The position numbers and the translations under genes are program-made. Below are positions 1-7,254 of a stretch of DNA of 64,000 nucleotides, one piece after another. This DNA comes from Taibaiella koreensis (GTDB taxonomy: Bacteria; Bacteroidota; Bacteroidia; Chitinophagales; Chitinophagaceae): positions 434,001-498,000 of the forward strand of contig NZ_QVNU01000002.1 of NCBI RefSeq assembly GCF_003545715.1. Direction: 5' to 3'. Under the pieces are notes generated by a model that saw only the letters and a program-made list of their open reading frames with translations, searched no databases and was not told where the DNA came from. The first letter of the stretch is position 1, and each line of letters opens with the position of its first letter.

Positions 1-56
1 GGCAGGAGGGAACACAACGCTTGCCCGGTACAATTCATTTATATCAATACGAAAAG

Positions 57-3000
57 ATGATCCGGAATTTATTGATCTTCTCCATGAAGAACCGCTGGGT
101 AGTGGTAGGACTGGCCATTGCGCTCATGGGGATCGGGTACTGGTGCTTCACCCAGCTTAAAATAGAAGCCTATCCCGATATCGCCGACACCAACGTGATC
201 GTGGTGGCGCAGTATCCCGGCCGTGCCTCCGAAGAGGTAGAGCAACAGGTGACCGTGCCTATAGAAAGGGCGCTGCAGAATACGCCCAATGTAATGGATC
301 GGCGCAGCCGTACCATCTTTGGGCTGAGCGTGGTGCAGCTAACTTTTAAAGACGGTACGGATGATTATTTTGCCCGGCAACAGGTAATGGAACGCTTACA
401 GACGGCCGAGCTGCCCGATGGCGTAGCGCCCGAACTAGCGCCTTTGTCCACAGCCGTCGGCGAGATCCTGCGCTATGTAGTGGAAGCGCCACCCACCTAC
501 AGCCCCACCCAGCTGCGCGACCTGCAGGACTGGGTAATCAAGCCGCATATACTGGAGGTACCGGGTGTAGCCGATGTAACTACTTTCGGCGGACCGCTCA
601 AGCAATTCCATATCCTCACCTCTCCCGATCAGCTGCGTAAATACAGTCTCGATATCGCCGACCTCGAAAAAGCGGTACAGGAGAACAACCAGAATACCGG
701 CGGTAACATTATCGACCGCGGGGGACAAGGCTTTGCCGTACGCGGCCTGGGTGCGCTCAAAAAGGAAAGCGATATCGAAAGCATTGTGCTGAAATCGGTG
801 AACGGTATCCCCGTATACCTGCGCGATGTGGCCACGGTAGAAATTGAACCCCCGCCCCCCAGCGGTGTGATGGGCTATACCATAAAGGACGAAGGGATCA
901 ATGTAACCGGCGGTGTGGAAGGGATCATCCTCATGCGCCGCTACGAGAATCCTACCGACGTACTGAAATTGCTGAAAGAAAAGCTTGCCGATATTAAGGA
1001 AAATGAGCTGCCCGAAGGCGTGAAGGTGCGTCTGCTCTACGACCGCAGCTTCCTCATCGACCATTCGCTACACACCGTAGGCGAAACCCTGCTCGAAGGC
1101 GTGAGCATCGTGATCATCCTGCTCATCTTTTTCTTTGGCAGCGTGCGCAGCGCGCTGGTGGTGGCCCTTACCATTCCCTTTGCCCTGCTGTTTGCCTTTA
1201 TCCTGATGCAGATCGCGCATATTCCTGCTAACCTGCTGTCACTGGGCGCGATCGACTTCGGTATTATCGTGGACGGCGCCTGCGTGATGACGGAGCACCT
1301 GATACGAAAATACCGGACGGCCACCGTTGCCGAAAAGAAGGAGGGTATTGTCAAGATCACCTTGCTGGCCGCCCAGGAAGTGGGCCGCGAGATCTTCTTT
1401 TCGGTGGCCATCATTATCCTGGCCTATATGCCTATCCTGCTCATGACCCGTGTTGAGGGCAAGCTGTTCTCACCTATGGCCCTTACACTGGCCTTTGCGG
1501 TGATCGGCAGTATGATCGCCGCGCTCACCTTTATACCAGTGCTCATCTCCTTTGCTTACCGCAAGGCCTTGGCCAATCCGGAAAAGCCGATGAAGGAACC
1601 GAAGAATATCATCCTGAATTTTATGGAGCGCTCCTACGGCAAGACCCTTGCCTGGATCATGCGCCGGCCCAAGGGCGTGGTCTTCGCCGGCTTCGCGCTG
1701 GTGATCCTCCTGGTGCTGCTGGGTGGCAAGCTGGGCAGCGAGTTCCTGCCTACGCTTGATGAAGGGTCGATCTTTCTGCGCGGCAATTTCCCTGCGGGTG
1801 TAACCATACAGGAGAATGCCAGGAATGCGCCTAAGATCAGGGAGATCATTGCCAAGTATCCGCAGATCGCCTTCGTGATCACGCAAAGCGGCCGTAACGA
1901 TGATGGTACCGACCCCTTCCCGGCCAACCGTAACGAGATACTCGTGGGCCTTAAAGACTATAGCCTGTGGAGCGATACCATTGCCAAAAAAGACCTGGTA
2001 CAGCAGATCAAAACCGACCTGCAGCGGCAATTGCCTGCCGTGCAGTTCTCCTCGGGCCAGCCTATCATCGACCAGGTAATGGAGATCGTGAACGGCAGCG
2101 CCGCCGATCTGGCCATCTCGGTAGTAGGCGACGACCTGGGTATGATGCGGGAGAAAGCCTATAAGATCGCCGATATCGTGTCGAAGACCGAAGGCGCCGA
2201 TGCCGTGAACATAGAACAGGAAGGTCCCCAGGAGCAATTGTCGATCAATATTAACCGGCAGAACGCTGCGCGCTTTGGTATCAATGTGGCCGATATCCAG
2301 AACATGATCGAAGCAGCCATTGGTGGTAAGGCCGTATCGGTGCTGTACGATGGCACCAAGCGCTATGATATCGTAGTGCGTTACCTGCCGCAATACCGCA
2401 ACAATATCGACGTGATCCGCAACCTGCAGGTAACTTCCGCCTCCGGCGCCCTGGTGCCGATGAGCGAGCTGGCCGATATCAGCTACGTGGAAGGCCAGAC
2501 GAATATCTACCACTATGGCAGCAAGCGTATGATCACCGTGCGCACCAACGTGCGCGGCCGCGACCAGAGCGGCTTCGTAAAAGAGGTGCAGGAAAAAATA
2601 GGCAAGGCCGTGCAGGTACCCAAGGGCTACAGCATTATGTACGGCGGCCAGTACGAAAACCTGGAACGTGCGGGCAAGCAGCTCGCCTTTACGATACCGC
2701 TGACCATCGTGATGGTGTTCCTGCTGCTGTTCGCGCTGTTCCGGCAATTGAAGCATACCCTGGTGACCATGAGCTGTATCCTGTTTGCCCTTGCCGGCGG
2801 TATCGTAGCCCTGTTGCTGCGTGGCTACTATTTCAATGTGTCGGGCGGTGTAGGCTTTGTGAGCATCTTCGGCATCAGTGTGATGGCCGGCGTGCTCATT
2901 GTTTCGGCCTTCCGGCGATTGATGTACCGCGATCATGGCCTGCGGGCCAAGGAAGTGGAGCATACTGCGCAGGAACAGCTGCGGGCACTGCTCTCCATCC

Positions 3001-3194
3001 TCATCGTAGCGATCATTGGCCTGTTCCCGGCAGCCTTCTCTTCCGGTATAGGCTCCGATGTGCAGCGACCGCTGGCCACCGTGATCATCGGCGGCCTCAC
3101 CAGTACGCTGATCTTTGCCCCGATATTATTACCCCCTTTATTTTTCCTGGTCAACAAAGGGAAACGGGAAGATAAGCCGGCCAACGAACATTAA
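57..3194 (+). CDS. CzcA/CusA-type RND heavy-metal efflux permease
   Basis: Inner-membrane proton-driven pump of the HME-RND family, which exports metal cations with a periplasmic adaptor and an outer-membrane channel. About 1045 residues, the normal length. The N-terminus (MIRNLLIFSMKNRWVVV) and first membrane helix are typical. The helix-4 motif GAIDFGIIVDGA places D400, D406 and E413 where CzcA has its proton-relay acidic residues. Two large periplasmic regions and a second membrane half follow. I chose the ATG at 57 because it gives the family N-terminus. A TTG at 21 sits behind an AGGAGGG and the frame stays open to the window edge, so an upstream start is possible. The adaptor gene is not in the window and probably lies to the left. 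The metal is not decidable from the sequence. Confidence 0.93.
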   Translation: MIRNLLIFSMKNRWVVVGLAIALMGIGYWCFTQLKIEAYPDIADTNVIVVAQYPGRASEEVEQQVTVPIERALQNTPNVMDRRSRTIFGLSVVQLTFKDGTDDYFARQQVMERLQTAELPDGVAPELAPLSTAVGEILRYVVEAPPTYSPTQLRDLQDWVIKPHILEVPGVADVTTFGGPLKQFHILTSPDQLRKYSLDIADLEKAVQENNQNTGGNIIDRGGQGFAVRGLGALKKESDIESIVLKSVNGIPVYLRDVATVEIEPPPPSGVMGYTIKDEGINVTGGVEGIILMRRYENPTDVLKLLKEKLADIKENELPEGVKVRLLYDRSFLIDHSLHTVGETLLEGVSIVIILLIFFFGSVRSALVVALTIPFALLFAFILMQIAHIPANLLSLGAIDFGIIVDGACVMTEHLIRKYRTATVAEKKEGIVKITLLAAQEVGREIFFSVAIIILAYMPILLMTRVEGKLFSPMALTLAFAVIGSMIAALTFIPVLISFAYRKALANPEKPMKEPKNIILNFMERSYGKTLAWIMRRPKGVVFAGFALVILLVLLGGKLGSEFLPTLDEGSIFLRGNFPAGVTIQENARNAPKIREIIAKYPQIAFVITQSGRNDDGTDPFPANRNEILVGLKDYSLWSDTIAKKDLVQQIKTDLQRQLPAVQFSSGQPIIDQVMEIVNGSAADLAISVVGDDLGMMREKAYKIADIVSKTEGADAVNIEQEGPQEQLSININRQNAARFGINVADIQNMIEAAIGGKAVSVLYDGTKRYDIVVRYLPQYRNNIDVIRNLQVTSASGALVPMSELADISYVEGQTNIYHYGSKRMITVRTNVRGRDQSGFVKEVQEKIGKAVQVPKGYSIMYGGQYENLERAGKQLAFTIPLTIVMVFLLLFALFRQLKHTLVTMSCILFALAGGIVALLLRGYYFNVSGGVGFVSIFGISVMAGVLIVSAFRRLMYRDHGLRAKEVEHTAQEQLRALLSILIVAIIGLFPAAFSSGIGSDVQRPLATVIIGGLTSTLIFAPILLPPLFFLVNKGKREDKPANEH

Positions 3195-3416
3195 ACCATA
3201 GTCGATCCCCGGGCCTGACGGGGAGGTGAGGGCCTTGTGGCTCAGAACCGGTACGCGGGCCTGGGAATCGTTTTAAATAGCCGGCTTATGCCGTGCATCA
3301 ATAAGCACAGCAACAGGGAACATACGGCCGGCAATTATTGCTAATATTATCATCAGGGCGACAGAGCGAGAAGACGGGCAATCTTCTTTACAACGGGAAC
3401 CCCGATATGGGTAAGT

Positions 3417-3446
3417 TTTGCCCCCTCAAATATTTTTCTATCTTTG
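3417..3446 (+). promoter_or_regulatory. Bacteroidota-type promoter of the NlpC/P60 gene
   Basis: TTTG (3417-3420) and TATCTTTG (3439-3446) are separated by 18 bp, close to the Bacteroidota -33/-7 consensus. The ATG at 3464 lies 17 bp downstream, giving a very short leader. Confidence 0.65.
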
Positions 3447-3463
3447 CCCAAATTCATGCCGAA

Positions 3464-4093
3464 ATGAAGCAGACAACTACTATCTTATCGACATGCATCG
3501 CATTGATTTTCATGGCATCCTGTGCTGCGCCCAAGCCAATGGGCTCGACGGCCAGGAACACTGCGAAACCCGAATTTATTGACGGGATCACGGTTGCCGG
3601 CGGTAGCAGCAATGTTAAACTTACTCAAAAGAAGCAGGTCTATCGCAAGATCGGCTCTATACCTGAGGAGCTGGAGACAGCAGACCAGCCCAGCCTTTCC
3701 CGGAGCAGTATCCAGGAGGGGAAGAAAAGGAATAAATCCCTGTATACCTTTATTGAAGAGTGGTATGGCACACCTTACCGTTTTGGCGGTACCAGCAAAA
3801 CAGGCATCGATTGTTCGGCCTTTACACGGCAGCTGTACGAAGATGTCTATAGCCTGGATATCCTGCGCACCTCTATCGAGCAATTTGCCAGCACCCTGTA
3901 TGTGCGCAAGGAGCAATTGAAGGAAGGCGACCTGGTCTTCTTCAAGATCCACGGAAAGCGTATCTCGCATGTAGGCGTGTATTTGTACGATGGTAAATTT
4001 GTACATGCCTCCGTAAGCCAGGGCGTAGTGATCAGCGACCTTGCCGATACGTATTGGATGCGCTATTATGCGGGCGCCGGTCGTATGGGTTAA
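3464..4093 (+). CDS. C40 (NlpC/P60) peptidase lipoprotein
   Basis: Probable murein endopeptidase of 209 residues, cutting peptide stems of peptidoglycan. A signal peptide ends in the lipobox MASC with C20, so the protein should be a lipoprotein. The NlpC/P60 domain fills the C-terminal half: catalytic C117 in GIDCSAF, H169 in ISHVGV and H181 in FVHAS form the expected Cys-His-His triad. The start at 3464 places the signal peptide correctly; an in-frame extension back to 3338 would put 42 unrelated residues in front of it. It stands alone, with its own promoter just upstream and the tRNA promoter just downstream. Confidence 0.92.
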   Translation: MKQTTTILSTCIALIFMASCAAPKPMGSTARNTAKPEFIDGITVAGGSSNVKLTQKKQVYRKIGSIPEELETADQPSLSRSSIQEGKKRNKSLYTFIEEWYGTPYRFGGTSKTGIDCSAFTRQLYEDVYSLDILRTSIEQFASTLYVRKEQLKEGDLVFFKIHGKRISHVGVYLYDGKFVHASVSQGVVISDLADTYWMRYYAGAGRMG

Positions 4094-4148
4094 GCAGGGC
4101 TGGCGTAGATATGCCAAAAAAAATTCTTTAAATTTTCTGTTGTGTTTT

Positions 4149-4179
4149 TTTGGTGGATTTGAAAAAGTGATTACCTTTG
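4149..4179 (+). promoter_or_regulatory. promoter of the tRNA-Gly/tRNA-Leu unit
   Basis: TTTG at 4149-4152, 19 bp, then TACCTTTG at 4172-4179: a full match to the Bacteroidota housekeeping promoter. Transcription should start near 4186, about 40 bp before tRNA-Gly. Confidence 0.75.
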
Positions 4180-4224
4180 CAATCCCAAAGCGGAACAAAC
4201 ACAGTAACAGTTCTTTAAACGAAT

Positions 4225-4300
4225 GCAGAAGTAGCTCAGCTGGTAGAGCACAACCTTGCCAAGGTTGGGGTCGCGGGTTCGAATCTCGTCTTCTGCTCCA
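4225..4300 (+). tRNA. tRNA-Gly (GCC)
   Basis: 76-nt cloverleaf. Acceptor arms GCAGAAG and CTTCTGC pair fully, followed by T and an encoded CCA. The anticodon loop TTGCCAA between CAACC and GGTTG gives anticodon GCC. The T-arm has GGTTCGAATC. Confidence 0.97.
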
Positions 4301-4303
4301 CAG

Positions 4304-4342
4304 AAAATTCCAGACTCCTAACAGAGTTTGGAATTTTTTTTT
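4304..4342 (+). terminator. intrinsic terminator after tRNA-Gly
   Basis: A 14-bp stem (4304-4317 with 4324-4337, one G-U pair) and a T-run. It lies between the two tRNAs, so tRNA-Leu depends on read-through or on its own promoter. Another short palindrome (ATCATTGT/ACAATGAT, 4343-4366) follows it. Confidence 0.75.
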
Positions 4343-4371
4343 ATCATTGTATTTCAGAAACAATGATGGCC

Positions 4372-4457
4372 GCCCTGGTGGTGAAATTGGTAGACACGCG
4401 GGACTTAAAATCCCGTTGCCAGCAATGGCAGTGCGGGTTCAAGTCCCGCCTGGGGCA
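4372..4457 (+). tRNA. tRNA-Leu (UAA), integration target
   Basis: 86-nt class II tRNA with a long variable arm (TTGCCAGCAATGGCAGT). The anticodon loop CTTAAAA gives UAA. Acceptor GCCCTGG pairs with CTGGGGC (two G-U type pairs); CCA is not encoded, since the discriminator A4457 is followed by CAA. The last six bases of the gene are the start of the 17-bp attachment repeat of the island, and the tRNA is kept intact at this end. Confidence 0.96.
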
Positions 4458-5962
4458 CAAACGGGAGTCACACCCGAAATTTGAAGAGGTTTCTCATAGT
4501 CGAGAAGCCTCTTTTCCTTTAACAGCGCGGCTTTCGGCTGAAACATTTCCAAAAGGTAGGGTGTTCTATAGACACCATCCTGATACCTTAAATCCGACTT
4601 GAACACCGCCTTAATGAAAACCTGCTTTTGTGTAATTGTAGCCATATTATAAATGGCCTTAATGTCGGAAAGCTTAGGCAATTGTTCTTCGTACAACTTC
4701 CAATATTCACGCCGATCTTCCTGCAATGTTTCTTTCTCGTATTTCAGGGCGCTTTCACTTCTCTTAAGCTTACCATGCCACTTTTGATATGTTTCCGGGT
4801 TGATGGCATTGTTGATATACTTTTCCTCTAAGCTTTCCAGTTTGTCTGTAACGGAATCCAAATCATAAAGCACGGACGAGAGGCGGACAGATTTAAGCTT
4901 TACTTCTTCTTTCATCTGCCTGTCTGCCGACTGCCGCAGATAATCCAAATACACAGGATCAAGGCTTAAATTATCCAGCAGGTCATCAAATTGTTTATGC
5001 AGCTTAATCGCAGATAAATTGAATTTCAGATGGTCCATGCATTTATAATACCAGTAATAGTTTTTCTTGCCTTTGCTGTTCCCTGCCGTAAGGGATTTGC
5101 CACAGAAACATTTTAGGACACCGCGTAAAGGCACAGCTTCGTTTTGTACCGTATGAGGCTGCTTGATAACGCCCAAGCGCACCTGAATATCCCAGAAATC
5201 CCCTGTGGAAATCAAAGGGTCGTGAATGCCGGGTATTACCTTTTCGGGGGAATACTTATAAGCAGGTACGCGGACAAGGCCAGCATAAACCGGGTTGGTC
5301 AGTACACGGGTGATCGCACTATTTCCCCTTAAAGGAAAACCATTGCTTACGGCATAGTCTGAAATCGCCTTAAGTGGCGCACCCTGTAGGTACATTTCAA
5401 ATACACGGCGGACAACTGGCCCCTTCTCCTTATCAATGATGATAAAGGGTTTGTTGTAAATATCACGGGTATTCAGGTAGCCGGTAGGTGCTTTTGACAC
5501 ATACCGGCCACTGGATAAAGCTTCGTGCATCCCAAACAAAGTACGGTCACGAATAACCCTTAGTTCAAACTCTGCGTTTACAAGCATGTCGGCGCGTTGC
5601 TTGAAATAGAAAGGGCTATCGTAATCAATGCTCATTTGTTCAAAGACAGAAACAATGATGATCCGGTATTTCTTTTCAATCATTTCGATTTTGTTCAGCC
5701 CTGCCGCAGCGTTACGGCTAAAACGGTCGTATTTGATTACGATAAGGTAATCAACATCCCTGTAGGATGTACGCATGAAATCTTCCAGCTTTTGCCATGC
5801 CTTACGGTCAAAATCCTTTGCGGATTTCTCATCGGTAAAAATGCTGTGTAAATGGAGGTTGTGGCGTTCGCAGTATTCACGAATGTATTTTTCCTGACCG
5901 GAAATAGAAAAGTTACTCTGATCCTTATCCGATATACGGATATAGCCAATTGCTTTTTTCAT
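4439..5962 (-). CDS. large serine recombinase (site-specific integrase)
   Basis: 507 residues as integrated. The N-terminal resolvase domain has the catalytic serine S11 in GYIRISDKDQ with R9, and the IVIKYDRFSRN segment. A recombinase domain follows (KAPTGYLNT, AITRVLTNPVYAGLV), then a zinc-ribbon-like CFCGKSL...YYKC and a coiled coil (about 330-440). It should cut at the tRNA-Leu site and exchange strands with the element circle. The gene lies against attL and its last codons (VCAPGGT) run through the attachment core into tRNA-Leu, so the C-terminus is partly host DNA. In the circle the same frame would continue for 28 other residues from 32210 down to 32123. It overlaps the small upstream gene by ATGA. 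Confidence 0.93.
   Translation of the reverse strand: MKKAIGYIRISDKDQSNFSISGQEKYIREYCERHNLHLHSIFTDEKSAKDFDRKAWQKLEDFMRTSYRDVDYLIVIKYDRFSRNAAAGLNKIEMIEKKYRIIIVSVFEQMSIDYDSPFYFKQRADMLVNAEFELRVIRDRTLFGMHEALSSGRYVSKAPTGYLNTRDIYNKPFIIIDKEKGPVVRRVFEMYLQGAPLKAISDYAVSNGFPLRGNSAITRVLTNPVYAGLVRVPAYKYSPEKVIPGIHDPLISTGDFWDIQVRLGVIKQPHTVQNEAVPLRGVLKCFCGKSLTAGNSKGKKNYYWYYKCMDHLKFNLSAIKLHKQFDDLLDNLSLDPVYLDYLRQSADRQMKEEVKLKSVRLSSVLYDLDSVTDKLESLEEKYINNAINPETYQKWHGKLKRSESALKYEKETLQEDRREYWKLYEEQLPKLSDIKAIYNMATITQKQVFIKAVFKSDLRYQDGVYRTPYLLEMFQPKAALLKEKRLLDYEKPLQISGVTPVCAPGGT
4452..4468. repeat. attL core of element 1
   Basis: GGGGCACAAACGGGAGT, identical to 32211-32227. It overlaps the acceptor stem of tRNA-Leu and the last codons of the recombinase gene on the other strand. 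Confidence 0.88.
4484..4515 (+). terminator. element-supplied terminator for tRNA-Leu
   Basis: Stem AAGAGGTTTCTC / GAGAAGCCTCTT with a 6-nt loop, then TT. It starts 27 bp after the tRNA and lies inside the 3' coding end of the recombinase on the opposite strand. It can replace the host terminator displaced by integration. Confidence 0.65.
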
Positions 5963-6102
5963 TGTACGATGTTTTTTACAAAAATTCGTGCCAACAAATC
6001 CAGCAATGCTTTTTCGTCCGGTTTCAGATCGGGGGAAGCTGTACCCCTGTTTCGGGAGAACGAGTGATTATTCTCCTGCTTGTCGTTAGGTATTGTCGGC
6101 AT
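5959..6102 (-). CDS. 47-residue protein coupled to the recombinase
   Basis: A short ORF starting MPTIPNDKQENNHSF and ending LLDLLARIFVKNIVQ. Its TGA overlaps the recombinase ATG (ATGA at 5959-5962), which suggests translational coupling. The N-terminal half is polar; the C-terminal half is a likely amphipathic helix. From memory, small ORFs of this shape often precede recombinases in Bacteroidota elements, perhaps as accessory factors. No function is assigned. Confidence 0.7.
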   Translation of the reverse strand: MPTIPNDKQENNHSFSRNRGTASPDLKPDEKALLDLLARIFVKNIVQ

Positions 6103-6152
6103 GCAAATGTAGAGGCTTTTTAAATATCAAGAAATCATTTTCCTAACCAGCA

Positions 6153-6821
6153 CTAAATTTCCCTGTCTATCTCACCATCTTCCAGCGACAGGCCGGGGTC
6201 AGATGGTGTTATAATATCATCACGGGTCAGGCTGAATCGTGTCACCCGATCATTCCGTGTCAGCTCTTCCTTTGTTGGTTCTTTTCCCGGTGTCGTTTCT
6301 TTGGTTTCCCGCGCTTCAATTTCCTTTTGTCCTGCGGACGGTAAGCTACGTGGGTCACCAAAATAGTTCTCTATCGACTCCCGGTTAATCTCCCTTTCCT
6401 GCCCCAGCTTTTCAGGGAACTTTTTATCAAAGGCTTCATGCGCCCGCTTGGCCCTTTGGTCTTCCGGCAGCTGGCCGAAATCATCCTTGTCGATAATATT
6501 ACGGTAAATGCCACTCTCCTGCCGGTCGGACATATACAAATCATAGTCCTGCCTGCCGGGGTCTTCATAGCCATACTTACAGCCGATTTGCAATGCCCTT
6601 TCCTTAAAGTCAGCATCAATACGACGCATATCAGTTTCAACGCTTACAGACACATTGCGCGAATAGGGTGTATTGGGAATATACTTTGGATATTTCAATG
6701 CGTGATAGGCGTGTATATTATCATGGTATTCCCTCGAAAGGCGCATGTAATCCAGCCAGCTATCAGGGCCGCAGCGTTCCATATACAGTTTCATGAACTC
6801 TGGAACCGGCTTGTCTGCCAT
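6153..6821 (-). CDS. hypothetical protein of the mobilization block
   Basis: 222 residues, not recognised. Soluble and highly charged, with a Pro/Glu/Thr-rich low-complexity tract (about 165-190) and an acidic C-terminus ending EDGEIDREI. No signal peptide or membrane segment. It is the third gene downstream of the coupling ATPase in the same orientation, 40 bp after the 130-residue gene, so it is probably part of the mobilization operon. The position suggests an accessory role in DNA processing, but nothing in the protein shows it. Confidence 0.75.
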   Translation of the reverse strand: MADKPVPEFMKLYMERCGPDSWLDYMRLSREYHDNIHAYHALKYPKYIPNTPYSRNVSVSVETDMRRIDADFKERALQIGCKYGYEDPGRQDYDLYMSDRQESGIYRNIIDKDDFGQLPEDQRAKRAHEAFDKKFPEKLGQEREINRESIENYFGDPRSLPSAGQKEIEARETKETTPGKEPTKEELTRNDRVTRFSLTRDDIITPSDPGLSLEDGEIDREI

Positions 6822-6861
6822 AAAATAGAATTTAGAGTGTTAGTGTATTTCTTTTCTGTTA

Positions 6862-7254
6862 TTAAGAATTCAGGCTTACATCAATGCTGTTGACGATAGG
6901 CCTGTCCGGTTCAATGGCGTTGTACCTACTATCTACACATTGCAGCAGCCGTACCTGTTGGCCCATGATCTTGTTGAATACCGCCGAAAGGTTTATTCCC
7001 GTAAGGGTAGCGCCATGCGTAGTGAATAGCAGTGTTACCTTGTCTTCTTCGGCGATATATTCCCCACTAATTAGGTAAGCATAGTTCAGGAACAGCTTAC
7101 GGCCATCCGGCCAGCCAAAGCAGATGTGCCTCACATTGCCATAGGATGGATAGTAAATATCATCATCCCGAGGACCTGCTTCCGGCTCGTAGCCGGCTGC
7201 CGTTGGCTCGTTCTGCCGCATCTCATCGACTTTCAGGGTAAAGCGTTGCGTCAT
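6862..7254 (-). CDS. hypothetical protein coupled to the relaxase
   Basis: 130 residues, not recognised. The start codon overlaps the relaxase stop (ATGA, 7251-7254), a sign of translational coupling and of matched expression with the relaxase. The middle (IYYPSYGNVRHICFGWPDGRKLFLNYAYLISGEY) and the hydrophobic VTLLFTTHGATLTGI segment suggest a small globular beta-rich domain. No catalytic motif is visible. Confidence 0.8.
   Translation of the reverse strand: MTQRFTLKVDEMRQNEPTAAGYEPEAGPRDDDIYYPSYGNVRHICFGWPDGRKLFLNYAYLISGEYIAEEDKVTLLFTTHGATLTGINLSAVFNKIMGQQVRLLQCVDSRYNAIEPDRPIVNSIDVSLNS

Noticed and set aside
21-56. TTG start of the efflux pump behind AGGAGGG
   Set aside because: The ATG at 57 gives the normal family N-terminus; the extra 12 residues do not. 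It cannot be fully excluded because the frame is open to the window edge.
1470-2963. 497-residue open frame on the minus strand
   Set aside because: It lies entirely inside the CzcA gene in a frame open because of codon bias; it is His/Gln-rich with no domain.
3485-4363. 292-residue minus-strand open frame
   Set aside because: Antisense to the NlpC/P60 gene and across tRNA-Gly, so it cannot be a real gene.
4041-4484. 147-residue plus-strand open frame
   Set aside because: Reads through the tRNA promoter and both tRNA genes.
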